Shown: positions 1-10,864 of the stretch, one piece after another
Numbering within the stretch: position 1 is the stretch's first letter
How the letters are laid out: each line of letters opens with the position of its first letter
DNA from: Streptomyces fumanus
GTDB lineage: Bacteria; Actinomycetota; Actinomycetes; Streptomycetales; Streptomycetaceae
DNA length: 64,000 nucleotides
Direction of reading: 5' to 3'
Assembly: GCF_014655295.1 (NCBI RefSeq)
Contig: NZ_BNBI01000024.1
Coordinates: forward strand, 19,947-83,946
Translations under genes and position numbers: made by a program
Notes under the pieces: generated by a model
The model's input: only the letters and a program-made list of their open reading frames with translations
Told to the model about the DNA's origin: nothing
Database searches by the model: none

Positions 1-1857
<1,857 letters not shown>

Positions 1858-1860
<3 letters not shown>

Positions 1861-1893
1861 GGGCGCGGGGAACCGCGCGCCAAGCCACCACGT
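1858..1893. repeat. Streptomyces-type intergenic GC repeat / possible bidirectional terminator
   Basis: Directly after the Clp stop lies a G-rich block with the inverted arms GGCGCG and CGCGCC around GGGGAACC. I recognise it as a motif scattered widely between Streptomyces genes. It sits between convergent genes and could form a short terminator hairpin for both. No U-tract follows. Confidence 0.5.
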
Positions 1894-1909
1894 CACCGCA
1901 CGGCACGAC

Positions 1910-3715
1910 TCACCGAGCGGGCCGCACCACCATCGCCGACCCGCCCCCACGCCGCACCGTCTCCGCCGCGGCCAGCCACCGCCCGTCCGGCAGACGCTGC
2001 ACCCCGGTCGCCGCGCCGATCTCGGGATTCACCTTGAACGCGTGCCCGAGCGCCGCCAACCGCGCCCGCAGCGGACTGTCGTACAGCCCGGGCTCCAGCT
2101 CCGTCTGCGCCGCGTTGCGCTGGCTGGCGCGGGGCGCGGCGATCGCGTCGACCAGCGGCAGCCCCCGGTCGAGGAAACCGGTGAGGGTCTGCAGCACGGT
2201 GGTGATGATGGTCGCGCCGCCGGGCGAGCCGACCGCGACGACCGGCTTGGCGTGCCGGTCGAGCACGATGGTGGGCGCGATGGAGGAGCGCGGCCGCTTC
2301 CCGGGGCCGGGCAGGTTCGGGTCGTGGACCGCGGGATTGGCGGGGGCGAAGGAGAAGTCGGTCAGCTCGTTGTTGAGCAGGAAGCCCCGGCCGGGGACGG
2401 TGATGCCGCTGCCGCCGGTCTGCTCGATGGTGAGCGTGTAGGCGACGACGTTGCCCCACTTGTCGGCCACCGTCAGGTGCGTGGTGTTCTCCCCCTCGTA
2501 CGTCGTCGGCGCCGCGGTGCCGCCGGGCGCGCAGGACGCCGGGTGCCGCGGGTCGCCGGGCGCGAGGGGGCTGGTGAGCACCGCGTCGTCCCGGATCAGG
2601 CAGGCGCGTGAGTCGGCGTACCGCTGGGAGAGCAGTTCCTCCGTCGGTACGTCCTCGAAGGCGGGGTCGCCGACCCAGCGCCCCCGGTCGGCGAAGGCGA
2701 TACGGCTGGCCTCGATGTAGCGGTGCAGGTACTGGGCCTCGCTCGCCCTGGAGAGGTCGGTGCGCTCCAGGATGTTGAGGGCCTCGCCGACGGTGGTGCC
2801 GCCGGAGGAGGACGGGGCGATGGAGTACACGCCCAGGCCCCGGTACGAGGTCCTGGTCGGCGCCTGGAGCTTGGCGCGGTAGGCCGCGAGGTCCTTGGCG
2901 GACAGGTCGCCGGGGCGGGCGTTCCAGTTGGAGCCGGGGTCCACGGGCGGCTTGTTGACGGTGTCGACGATGTCCTGGCCGAGGTCGCCCCGGTAGAGCG
3001 CGTCGACGCCCTCCCGGCCGAGTTCACGGTAGGTGCGGGCCAGGTCGGGGTTCTTGAACGTGGAGCCGACGGCCGGGAGTTCGCCGCCCGGCAGGAACAG
3101 CTCGGCGGTGTCGGGGAAGTAGCGGAACCGGGTCTCGTTGGCGGCGGTCTGCGACCGGAAGGTCTCGTCGACGGTGAAGCCGTCGCGGGCCAGCTTCTCG
3201 GCCGGTTTCAGCACCGTGCCCAGTGACCGGCTGCCCCACAGGTCGAGGGCCTTCTCCCAGGTGGCGGGCGTGCCGGGGGTACCGACGGCGAGGCCGCTGC
3301 TGACGGCGTCGGCGAACGGGATCGGCTTGCCGTCCTCCAGGAACAGCCCGGCGTCGGCGGTGCGCGGCGCGGTCTCCCGGCCGTCGATGGTGCGCACGGT
3401 ACGGGACTTGGCGTCGTAGTACACGAAGTAGCCGCCCCCGCCGACGCCGGCGGAGTAGGGCTCGGTGACGCCGAGCGCGGCGGCGGTGGCGACGGCGGCG
3501 TCCACGGCGTTGCCGCCCTTGCGCAGGACCTCGATGCCGGCGGCGGAGGCGTCCGCGTCGACGCTGGCGACCGCGCCGCCGTACCCGGTGGCGACCGGGA
3601 CCTTCGCGGCCGGCCCGGGACGCGCCGCGGCGACGGGTGGCGCGGTCGCGCCCACCGACACGACGGCGGCCGAGACCGCCAGAACCGTCAGCTTCCGTGT
3701 GACAGGACGACGCAT
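1910..3715 (-). CDS. ggt: Secreted gamma-glutamyltranspeptidase
   Basis: This enzyme cleaves the gamma-glutamyl bond of glutathione and related compounds outside the cell. The product is about 601 residues. It has an N-terminal Arg-rich stretch followed by a hydrophobic signal sequence ending near AAARP. The Ntn-hydrolase autoprocessing site is visible as GENTTHLTV; the first Thr of TTH is the expected nucleophile generated by cleavage into large and small subunits. Downstream RPRSSIAPTIV and GSPGGATIITTVLQ match conserved small-subunit segments. The ATG at 3715 was chosen because GGAGG lies 5 bases upstream; an in-frame GTG at 3721 overlaps that Shine-Dalgarno sequence. It lies downstream of the M4 protease gene on the same strand, but a strong hairpin separates them, so it is probably transcribed separately. 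Confidence 0.95.
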   Translation of the reverse strand: MRRPVTRKLTVLAVSAAVVSVGATAPPVAAARPGPAAKVPVATGYGGAVASVDADASAAGIEVLRKGGNAVDAAVATAAALGVTEPYSAGVGGGGYFVYYDAKSRTVRTIDGRETAPRTADAGLFLEDGKPIPFADAVSSGLAVGTPGTPATWEKALDLWGSRSLGTVLKPAEKLARDGFTVDETFRSQTAANETRFRYFPDTAELFLPGGELPAVGSTFKNPDLARTYRELGREGVDALYRGDLGQDIVDTVNKPPVDPGSNWNARPGDLSAKDLAAYRAKLQAPTRTSYRGLGVYSIAPSSSGGTTVGEALNILERTDLSRASEAQYLHRYIEASRIAFADRGRWVGDPAFEDVPTEELLSQRYADSRACLIRDDAVLTSPLAPGDPRHPASCAPGGTAAPTTYEGENTTHLTVADKWGNVVAYTLTIEQTGGSGITVPGRGFLLNNELTDFSFAPANPAVHDPNLPGPGKRPRSSIAPTIVLDRHAKPVVAVGSPGGATIITTVLQTLTGFLDRGLPLVDAIAAPRASQRNAAQTELEPGLYDSPLRARLAALGHAFKVNPEIGAATGVQRLPDGRWLAAAETVRRGGGSAMVVRPAR

Positions 3716-3843
3716 CCGCACCTCCAGGGAAACAGCCCGTCCGGGCAGCTTAGTTCATCGCCATGACCTCGTCAGGAACCCGCCGGACACGGTCGCGCCC
3801 CCCGGGCGTCGACGGACGGGCGGTCCGCCGCCCGGATGGCGGC

Positions 3844-3876
3844 GGAGCCCGGCCGGCCGCCGGCCGGCCGGGCTCC
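3844..3876 (-). terminator. Strong intrinsic-type hairpin after the M4 protease gene
   Basis: A perfect 15-bp inverted repeat (arm GGAGCCCGGCCGGCC) encloses a 3-base loop. It lies about 30 bases beyond the stop of the leftward M4 protease gene and before ggt. There is no clear U-tract, which is common for actinomycete terminators. The stem length makes transcription termination or mRNA 3'-end protection the natural reading. Confidence 0.8.
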
Positions 3877-3905
3877 TCGGGGTCACGCCGCGGTGGCCGG
3901 GAACC

Positions 3906-6254
3906 TCAGAAGGACAGGCTCCAGCCGTCTAGGTATCCGGGGTCGACGGTGAAGATGCCGGGAGTGTTGTCGGTGACGCGCAGCTTCCACGTGCCGTTGG
4001 CGGGCAGGGCCGACGCGTCCACGGTGAACGTCTGGTGGAGTTCCGTGCCGTAGTCCCAGACGAAGTCCTTCACCAGGATCACCGTGCCGTCCTCGGCGAC
4101 GAGGTCGATCACCTGTCCGCCGATGAAGTCGTGGACGAGGTCGACGGTCACCTTGAGGTCGGCGGGCGCCTTGCCGGTCCGCCCCGTGACGGTGATGGGT
4201 GACTCGACGGTGACCCAGTTGGGGATGTCGACCCGGGCCGGATTGATGAAGAAGTCCCCTCCGGAGGCCAGCACGGACCAGGTGAAGGCCAGGGCGCGGG
4301 TCTCCGCGGCGGAGTTCGTGACGGTGACGACCGTGGAGAAGTCGCCCGCCGTCGTCGGGGTTCCGCTGATGACCCCGGTGGCGGTGTCGATGCTCAGTCC
4401 GGCGGGCAGGCCGGTCGCGGCGTAGGTGAGAGCGCCCGGACGGGTCGAGACCGCGTCGATCCGCAGTCCGGTGGGCTGGCCGACCGCGGACTTCTGGGTG
4501 GACGGGACGACGGCCGCGATGTTGTTGACGTACGAGGGGCCGACGTTGACGGCGGCCCAGGCATTGCCGACCGCCGTGTACGCACCGTCGTCCACGCCGA
4601 AGAGGTCCGCCGCGGCCCGGAGGGTGGCGGCGCGGGCGCCCGCGTAGTCGGTGCGGCTGGTCATGTAGACCGTCAGGGCCCGGTACCAGATGGCGGCGGC
4701 GTTCTCGATGCCGATGCCGGCGACCGGGTTGCCGTCGTAGGTGGGGCTGTCGTAGGCGACGCCGTTGATGGTCTTCCGGCCGCTGCCTTCGGCGAGCAGG
4801 TAGAAGAAATGGGTGCCCACCCCGGAACTGAAGTGCGGGTCGAGCTTCTTGGTCTCGGAGCTCCAGTAGTCCTGGGACGTCCCCTTGGAGGAGGCGTCCT
4901 TGGAGGGCTGGTCCATGTACCGGATCGGCCGGCCGGTGCCGCGCAGGTCGATCAGCTCGGCCATGGTGTAGTCCGGCGTGTCCAGCGGGTTGTCCGCGGC
5001 GAACTCCACGGCTGCGGCCATGATGTCGCTGGTCGCCTCGTTGAGGCCGCCCGACTCACCCGAGTAGTACAGGTTCGCGGTGGTGTAGGTGACGCCGTGG
5101 GTCATCTCGTGGGCCGCGATGTCCAGGGACGTCACGGGCCGGGCGTCGCCGATGCCGTCACCGTAGGTCATGCAGAAGCAGAGGTCGTCCCAGAAGGCGT
5201 TGGCGAATCCGCTGCCGTAGTGGACCCGGGAGCGGGCTCCCACCCCGTCGCCGGCTATGCCGTTGCGGCCGAACCGGTCCCGGTAGAAGTCCCACGTCTT
5301 CTGTGCGCCGTACGCGGCGTCCACGGCAGCCGTCTGCTCGTGGGCGGCGGTGCCGTCGCCCCAGCGGTCGTCGTCGTCGGTGAGCAGGCTCAGTGTGTTG
5401 TCCGGGGCGTACGAGTAGGTCCGGTGGTTACCGCGCGCCGGGTCGGTCAACTCGTACGCGGTGCCGTTGTGGACCGAGCCGATCCGCACCGGGCCGCTGT
5501 ACTGGCTCCGGCCCTCACCGGCGTGGATCTGCTCCGCGCTGTGCAGTCGCTCGCCGGTGGTGGCGTCGGTCACCACCTGGAGGCGGCTCGGGGTGCCGTC
5601 CTGCTGGACGCCGGTGACGAACGTCTCCCAGGCGAGGACGGGTTCGCCGGAGCCCGCCCAGACGACCTGACGGGGGGCCTGCGCGGCGGTGGCCCCGGCG
5701 GTTCCCTGCTCCTTGCCCGCTGCCAGCGCCTCCTTCTTGGCGGTGCCGACGGTGACGGTGGGCTTGACCGTGTCGACGGCGATCCGCGCCGAGGTGGCTC
5801 TGGTGACGGTCTGGGAGTCGCCGTGCTGGTGGACGACCAGGTCGCCGCCGAGCACCGGGAGCCCGGCGTAGGTGCGCTCGTAGCGGGTGTGGACGGTGCC
5901 GTCCGCGTCCTTGACGACGTCTCTCGGCAGGAGCTTCTCACGGTCGCCGAGCTTGAGCCGGCGGGCGGTGGCGGCACCGTCATCGGCGGCCGACTTGAGC
6001 AGCTTCTTCCGTTCTTTCGCGGAGAGTTCGACGCTTCCGGACCCGGGCTCGGGCCGGACCTCGATCCGCCGGGGTGCCCGGTCGTCGTCCGCGGCGAAGG
6101 CGGCCGGGCCCGCAGCCGTGGTGACGGGGAGCAGGAGCGCTCCCACGGCGAGCGCCGCGGTCAGGGCCGCGCGCCTGCGCGGAGCGGCAGCGCTCCGGAC
6201 ACGGCGGGACCTGGATATCGGGAAGGGTCTTAACGATGGCTGTCTGTCAGTCAT
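3906..6254 (-). CDS. Secreted M4 (thermolysin-family) metalloprotease with P/Homo B domain
   Basis: This is a 782-residue extracellular neutral zinc protease. An Arg-rich N-terminus and hydrophobic signal peptide (about residues 1-54) precede an FTP/PepSY-type propeptide (about 70-220). The catalytic domain carries HEMTH, with the third zinc ligand Glu in GGLNEATSDIM. The substrate-binding His is in GVGTHFFYLLAEG. After the catalytic domain come a putative Ig-like segment with repeated Ala/Thr/Val strands and a C-terminal P (proprotein convertase) domain ending in YLDGWSLSF. All catalytic residues are present, so it should be active after propeptide removal. The ATG follows AGGGAGAG. A LacI-type operator-like palindrome at 6298-6311 and another inverted repeat at 6367-6382 lie in its leader, suggesting carbon- or regulator-controlled expression. 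Confidence 0.95.
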   Translation of the reverse strand: MTDRQPSLRPFPISRSRRVRSAAAPRRRAALTAALAVGALLLPVTTAAGPAAFAADDDRAPRRIEVRPEPGSGSVELSAKERKKLLKSAADDGAATARRLKLGDREKLLPRDVVKDADGTVHTRYERTYAGLPVLGGDLVVHQHGDSQTVTRATSARIAVDTVKPTVTVGTAKKEALAAGKEQGTAGATAAQAPRQVVWAGSGEPVLAWETFVTGVQQDGTPSRLQVVTDATTGERLHSAEQIHAGEGRSQYSGPVRIGSVHNGTAYELTDPARGNHRTYSYAPDNTLSLLTDDDDRWGDGTAAHEQTAAVDAAYGAQKTWDFYRDRFGRNGIAGDGVGARSRVHYGSGFANAFWDDLCFCMTYGDGIGDARPVTSLDIAAHEMTHGVTYTTANLYYSGESGGLNEATSDIMAAAVEFAADNPLDTPDYTMAELIDLRGTGRPIRYMDQPSKDASSKGTSQDYWSSETKKLDPHFSSGVGTHFFYLLAEGSGRKTINGVAYDSPTYDGNPVAGIGIENAAAIWYRALTVYMTSRTDYAGARAATLRAAADLFGVDDGAYTAVGNAWAAVNVGPSYVNNIAAVVPSTQKSAVGQPTGLRIDAVSTRPGALTYAATGLPAGLSIDTATGVISGTPTTAGDFSTVVTVTNSAAETRALAFTWSVLASGGDFFINPARVDIPNWVTVESPITVTGRTGKAPADLKVTVDLVHDFIGGQVIDLVAEDGTVILVKDFVWDYGTELHQTFTVDASALPANGTWKLRVTDNTPGIFTVDPGYLDGWSLSF

Positions 6255-6923
6255 TTCGGCAGCTCTCCCTGTGTCCGGCCGTACGGGTGACGGCCGGTGG
6301 CAACGCTTTCAAACAATGAAGCGAACAGGGAGAGCGCAAAGGCCAGTTGTCCTGAACTCATCGACTGACCGATCGAGCGGTCAACACACCAGAACAGGAA
6401 CCCACCTCAGGCGACAATTTCCCACATGGGGCCTTTGACCAGTGCTTTCGACGACGCAACCGCGCCACACGGATCTCTTCGCACCGCCGGCGGGCGCCCC
6501 CGCAGCCCACCGTGAGCCGGGATCTCCTTTGCGCCACCCTCGAATCCCCATGTCACCTGACGGTCATTCAATTGTCACAGGACGAAGGACGAGCGGACTT
6601 TTTCCTTCTTCATCCTCAACTACTTGAAGGGGGGGGCGCCGCGAGCCGCCGTGCCCGGCAAGGGCGCCGCGGGGTCCGTACCCCACCCGCCGGCGCAAGC
6701 TGACCTTCTCCCCGGCAGGAGGAGTGATCTGCGGCTCGGCGCCGGGCGGGTCCGGGTCCGTGGGGCGCCCCGCGGCTGCCCAGCCGCGTCCTGGCTGCCG
6801 CAACGTACCGAGCGCGGGCGGCGCCTCGCACCCGACACGCACCTTCCGGGCATAAGCCGTATTTACGGCCGGTGGGGTCGGACCGTCGTACCACGGCCGC
6901 GCCGCACGCCGGTGCCCCGCGCG
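6255..6923. other. Long leader/intergenic region upstream of the M4 protease
   Basis: I see no convincing gene here; the short ORFs have atypical composition. The part nearest the protease (6260-6440) is less GC-rich and holds the presumed promoter and two palindromes. A run of eight G occurs at 6629-6636. The rest is GC-rich sequence next to the 3' end of the downstream-facing DUF6278-like gene. Confidence 0.5.
6298..6311. promoter_or_regulatory. LacI-family operator-like palindrome upstream of the M4 protease
   Basis: TGGCAACGCTTTCA fits the general LacI/cre pattern TGNNANCGNTNNCA at every fixed position. It lies 44-57 bases upstream of the protease ATG, a position suited to repression. 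The regulator is not in this window. A second inverted repeat, GACCGATCGAGCGGTC at 6367-6382, lies further upstream. Confidence 0.4.
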
Positions 6924-7331
6924 TCAGTTCTCCGCGACCTCCGCGTACACCTGGGACAGCTCGGGCGCGCCGCTGGCCGCCCACTCGTGTCCGGCGGCGA
7001 CGACGTCGAACTCCCGGCCGGAGGCGAGCCGGACGACCGGGTGGCCGTCCGCCCACAGGTGCCAGGCGGCCCCGGGCACGGTCCGGACGATGACGGTGCC
7101 CAGGTAGAGACCGGCGTCGTTGCCGAGCCGGTGCAGGTCCTCCTCGTCGTCCCGCCAGCGCGGCACCACCTGGTCGAGCTCCTCCAGCGACGCCGGGGAG
7201 TCGTCCAGCCGGACGCCGTCCCGGGCGGCCTGGGAGCGGAGCAGTTCGCACTCGGCGAGCAGATCGGCGATGCCCTCCGGGTCCAGTGCCCCGGGGTCCT
7301 CGCGCCGCCTGCCCAGAAAGGGGATGTTCAT
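6924..7331 (-). CDS. DUF6278-like small cytoplasmic protein
   Basis: This is a 135-residue acidic protein of unknown function, beginning MNIPFLGRRR. It resembles a family widespread in Streptomyces that I recall as DUF6278. It has no signal peptide or membrane segment. Conserved-looking parts are the central region LGNDAGLYLGTVIVRTVPGA, followed by WHLWADGHPVVRL. The second half looks like an alpha/beta fold with several beta strands. It is divergent from the secreted SGNH hydrolase with about 160 bases between the starts. No function can be inferred from the sequence. Confidence 0.85.
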   Translation of the reverse strand: MNIPFLGRRREDPGALDPEGIADLLAECELLRSQAARDGVRLDDSPASLEELDQVVPRWRDDEEDLHRLGNDAGLYLGTVIVRTVPGAAWHLWADGHPVVRLASGREFDVVAAGHEWAASGAPELSQVYAEVAEN

Positions 7332-7489
7332 GTTCTCAGCCTGTCATTCGTACGGCCGTACGCACCACAGGCGCGCGGGTCTTCGCTTCCGGTGGAGTTC
7401 ATCGCCCGTTACGGCATGGCGTGTTGACCCGTTCCGGGACGCTTCCTAGCTTCTCGGTGCGGCTGTCCGTCGAACGGGAGGAGCCGGGG

Positions 7490-9301
7490 GTGGTCCGGTG
7501 GGTTCGTGGTGGGGCGCTCACGCTCGCGCTGCTGGTGCTGCTGGGCCCCGCCGCCCCCGCACCGGCCGCGGAGGGGCGGGGCGCGGGGGGCCGGGGTGCC
7601 GAGCGGCCGGCCGCCGAGGGGCGGGGCGCGGCGGGGCGCCCGCTGGAGCGGTACTTCGACAACCGGGCCGTCAGCGACGACGCCCGGCCCGGCCTGGCCG
7701 ACTTCGACGGCGCGGGCGCCTCCCTGCCGGCCCGGGACCTGGCCGCCGCGGGCTGGACGCCGGGCCGCGTGCTCACCGTGCAGGGGGCCCGGCTGACCTG
7801 GCCGGCCCGGCGCCCGGGCGAGCCGGACAACGTACGCGCCGCCGGGCAGCGGGTCCGGCTGGCCGGGCGCGGTGACGCCCTGGCGTTCCTGGTCGCGGGC
7901 ACCTCGGGCACCGAGGTGGGCGGCCGCGGCGAGGTGGAGTACGCGGACGGCGGCCGCTCGGCGTACACGCTGACCGCCCCGGACTGGCGCACCGGCCCGC
8001 TCGCCACCAAGGCCGTCGCCCTGCCGCACATCAACACCCCGTCCGGCCGGCTCGCCGAACGGGCCCGGCTGTACGTGGTGACGGTGCCGGTCGCGCCCGG
8101 CCGCGCGGTGGCCTCGGTGCGCCTGCCGCACGCGCCCGGCCTGCACGTGTTCGCGCTGTCGGTACGGGATTCCTCGCGGGGCTGGACGGGGAGCTGGGCG
8201 GCGTCGGCGTCCGGGTATCCGGCGGTGGGTCCGTGGGCGGACCGGACACTGCGGCTGGTGGTGCGCGCCTCGGCCGGCGGGTCCCGGGTGCGGGTGCGGT
8301 TCGACAACACCTTCGCGGCGGCGCCGGTACGGATCGGCGCCGCGACCGTGGCGGTGCGGGCGTCCGGCGCGGCGGCGCGGGGCAGACCGGCGGCGCTGTC
8401 GTTCGGCGGCGCGGACGGGGTGGTGATCCCGGCCGGGGCGCAGGCATACAGCGACCCGCTGCGCTTCACGGTCCCGGCCGGTGCGGACCTGCTGGTCAGC
8501 TTCCATCTGCCCCGGCGGGTGGCGGCGCTGCCGGTGCACCGGCTGGCGGTGCAGCGGTCGTACCTGAGCGGGGCGGGCGACCACACGGCGGACGCCTCGG
8601 GGAACGCGTACACCCCGGCCCTGCGCAACTGGCCGCTGCTGGCCGGGGTGGACGTCGGGGGCGGGCCCGGGTCGGTGGTGCTGCTCGGGGACTCGATCAC
8701 CGACGGCGACCGGTCGACCGTGGGCGCGAACCGGCGCTGGCCCGACGTACTGGCCCGGCGGCTGCGGGCGCAGCGCGCGGTGCCGCGCTACGGGGTGCTC
8801 AACCAGGGCGTCTCCGGCAACCGCGTGGTCACCGACCGCTACCCCGGCGACGGGGTCTCGGCCGACCAGTCCGGGGTGAGCGCCGTGCACCGCTTCGACC
8901 GCGATGTCCTCGCCCAGACCTCGGCGCGGACGGCGGTCGTCTTCGAGGGCGTCAACGACCTGCTGTCGGGCACCGACGCGCGGAGCGTGATCGCGGGCCT
9001 GCGCGACCTCGCCGAGCGGGGGCGGGCCAGGGGGCTGCGGATGCTCGGGGCGACGGTCCTGCCCTGCGGGGGCCGGTCGGGGTGCACGGCCGCCGTGGAC
9101 GCCGAGCGGGCCGAGGTCAACGCCTGGATCCGCGGCTCCGGGGCCTTCGACGCGGTGCTGGACTTCGACGCCGTGCTGCGCGACCCGGCCGACCCGGACC
9201 GGATGCGGGCCGGCTACGACAGCGGCGACCACCTGCACCCCGGCGACCCGGGCCTCGCGGCCCTCGCCCGGTCGGTGGACCTGCGGCTGCTGTCCCCGTG
9301 A
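7490..9301 (+). CDS. Secreted SGNH/GDSL hydrolase with N-terminal beta-rich domain
   Basis: This is a predicted extracellular esterase/lipase of about 603 residues. The GTG at 7490 was chosen because GGGAGGAG lies about 6 bases upstream and a signal peptide (VRGGALTLALLVLLG, ending near APAPAAE) follows at once; a longer in-frame ORF from 7286 would bury the signal. The C-terminal half is an SGNH hydrolase: block I VVLLGDSITDGD with the nucleophile Ser, block III GVNDLL, and block V DHLHP holding the Asp/His pair. The N-terminal 350 residues are beta-rich and resemble the jelly-roll region that precedes many actinobacterial GDSL enzymes. The substrate cannot be read from the sequence. It converges with xth. 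Confidence 0.92.
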   Translation: MVRWVRGGALTLALLVLLGPAAPAPAAEGRGAGGRGAERPAAEGRGAAGRPLERYFDNRAVSDDARPGLADFDGAGASLPARDLAAAGWTPGRVLTVQGARLTWPARRPGEPDNVRAAGQRVRLAGRGDALAFLVAGTSGTEVGGRGEVEYADGGRSAYTLTAPDWRTGPLATKAVALPHINTPSGRLAERARLYVVTVPVAPGRAVASVRLPHAPGLHVFALSVRDSSRGWTGSWAASASGYPAVGPWADRTLRLVVRASAGGSRVRVRFDNTFAAAPVRIGAATVAVRASGAAARGRPAALSFGGADGVVIPAGAQAYSDPLRFTVPAGADLLVSFHLPRRVAALPVHRLAVQRSYLSGAGDHTADASGNAYTPALRNWPLLAGVDVGGGPGSVVLLGDSITDGDRSTVGANRRWPDVLARRLRAQRAVPRYGVLNQGVSGNRVVTDRYPGDGVSADQSGVSAVHRFDRDVLAQTSARTAVVFEGVNDLLSGTDARSVIAGLRDLAERGRARGLRMLGATVLPCGGRSGCTAAVDAERAEVNAWIRGSGAFDAVLDFDAVLRDPADPDRMRAGYDSGDHLHPGDPGLAALARSVDLRLLSP

Positions 9302-9377
9302 CCCCGGCCGGCCGGGAATCCGGTGACGTGAACCGGTGCCGCGCGGCGGTCGGGCGGCGCGGCTCCGGCCCGGGCCG

Positions 9378-10157
9378 CTACACGTCGAGGTCCACCACGA
9401 CGGGGGCGTGGTCGGAGGCGCCCTTGCCCTTGCGCTCCTCGCGGTCCACGTAGGCGTCGGTGACGGCCTTGGCGAACGGCTCGTTGCCGTAGACCAGGTC
9501 GATGCGCATGCCGCGGTTCTTGGGGAAGCAGAGCTGGCGGTAGTCCCAGTACGTGTACGGGTGGTCGTACTTCAGGGGGCGCGGGACCACGTCGGTGAGG
9601 CCGGCCTCGCGCAGGCCGGCCAGGGCGGCGCGCTCGGCCGGGGTGACGTGGGTGGAGCCCTCGAAGGCGGCGCGGTCGTAGACGTCGTCGTCCGTCGGCG
9701 CGACGTTGTAATCGCCCAGCACCGCGAACGGGCGGCTGCCCGCGGCGTCGCCGGCGACGGCGGCGCGCAGGGCCTCGAACCACTGGAGCTTGTACGCGTA
9801 GTGGGGGTGGTCCACCTCGCGGCCGTTGGGCACGTACACCGACCAGACGCGGACCGGCCCGCAGGTGGCGGAGACCGCGCGGGGCTCCTGGACGCCGTCG
9901 TAGCCGGGGTCGCCGGGCAGGCCCTTGACCACGTCGTCGAGGCCGACGCGGCTGAGCACCGCCACCCCGTTCCACCGGCCGGTGGCGTGCACGGCCGCCT
10001 CGTAGCCCTGGTCGCGCAGCGCGTCGAACGGGAACTGCTCCTCGGCGACCTTGGCCTCCTGGAGGCAGAGCACATCGGTGCCGCTGCTCTCCAGCCAGGC
10101 CAGCAGCCTCGGCAGACGGGCGGTGATCGAGTTCACGTTCCAGGTCGCGATACGCAT
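9378..10157 (-). CDS. xth: Exodeoxyribonuclease III / AP endonuclease
   Basis: This DNA repair nuclease of the exonuclease-endonuclease-phosphatase superfamily removes 3' blocks and cleaves abasic sites. The 259-residue product starts at MRIATWNVNSITAR; upstream in-frame codons to 10190 are not typical of the family, so the ATG at 10157 was chosen. Visible motifs are WNVNS (metal-binding Asn), CLQEAKV (catalytic Glu), GDYNVAPTDDDVYD (Asp/Asn pair) and GASDHAPVVVDL (C-terminal Asp-His). The length is standard. It lies 37 bases upstream of a second same-strand gene start, giving a compact but not overlapping arrangement. Confidence 0.96.
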   Translation of the reverse strand: MRIATWNVNSITARLPRLLAWLESSGTDVLCLQEAKVAEEQFPFDALRDQGYEAAVHATGRWNGVAVLSRVGLDDVVKGLPGDPGYDGVQEPRAVSATCGPVRVWSVYVPNGREVDHPHYAYKLQWFEALRAAVAGDAAGSRPFAVLGDYNVAPTDDDVYDRAAFEGSTHVTPAERAALAGLREAGLTDVVPRPLKYDHPYTYWDYRQLCFPKNRGMRIDLVYGNEPFAKAVTDAYVDREERKGKGASDHAPVVVDLDV

Positions 10158-10194
10158 GTCCCACAACCTACCCGCCGCCACCGACAACACCGTC

Positions 10195-10833
10195 TCAGAC
10201 CTGTGCGGTCTCCCCCGGCGCCAGCCGCAGGTGCTCCGCGCCGCCGCCGAGCGCGCCGATCTGCCGGTCGTAGATGGGCCGGGCGAGGTCGGTGAGCAGG
10301 GCGTCGTGGATGTCGTACGCCCGCCGCGGCCGGACCTCGCGGACGTACTCGATGACCTCGGAGATCTTGTTCCAGGGGGCCATCACGGGCAGCATCAGCG
10401 TCTCGACCGGGGTGCCGGGGACGGTGAGGGCGTCGCCGGGGTGGAAGACCTTGCCGCCGTCGATCAGATAGCCGACGTTGGTGATCCGCGGGATGTCCGG
10501 GTGGATCACGGCGTGCAGCTCACCGTGGACCTGGACGTCGAAGCCGGCGGCGGTGAAGGCGTCGCCGTGGCCGACGGTGTGCACCCGGCCCGGGAACGCG
10601 GCCGAGAGCTGCTCGGCGACCGCGCGCAGCGTCCAGATCTCGGTGGCCGGGTCGGCCTCCAGCGCGGCGCGCAGCCGGGACTCGTCGAAGTGGTCGGGGT
10701 GCTCGTGGGTGACGAGGATCGCGTCCGCGCCGAGCGCGGCGTCCGCCTCGCTGAAGCCCCCGGGGTCGAGGACGAGGGTCCGTCCGTCCTTCTCCAGGCG
10801 GACGCAGGCATGGGACATCTTCGTGAGCTTCAT
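10195..10833 (-). CDS. Metallo-beta-lactamase-fold metal-dependent hydrolase
   Basis: This 212-residue UlaG/YtkL-like hydrolase has the dinuclear metal motif THEHPDH (residues about 45-52) and a further His in FHPGDAL. The start MKLTKMSHACVRLE at 10833 matches the usual family N-terminus. It has no signal peptide, so it is cytoplasmic. Family members are often annotated as L-ascorbate-6-phosphate lactonase-like, but the physiological substrate is generally unknown. It lies between xth and the PcaDC-like gene on the same strand, with short gaps that allow co-transcription. Confidence 0.92.
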   Translation of the reverse strand: MKLTKMSHACVRLEKDGRTLVLDPGGFSEADAALGADAILVTHEHPDHFDESRLRAALEADPATEIWTLRAVAEQLSAAFPGRVHTVGHGDAFTAAGFDVQVHGELHAVIHPDIPRITNVGYLIDGGKVFHPGDALTVPGTPVETLMLPVMAPWNKISEVIEYVREVRPRRAYDIHDALLTDLARPIYDRQIGALGGGAEHLRLAPGETAQV

Positions 10834-10864
10834 GCCTCCATCCTGACCCCGGGGCCCGCACGGG

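Noticed and set aside
4809..6233. 474-codon rightward ORF inside the M4 protease gene
   Set aside because: It lies on the opposite strand of a clear protease with a signal peptide and HEMTH motif; Gly/Val/Arg-rich composition typical of a GC-rich shadow frame.
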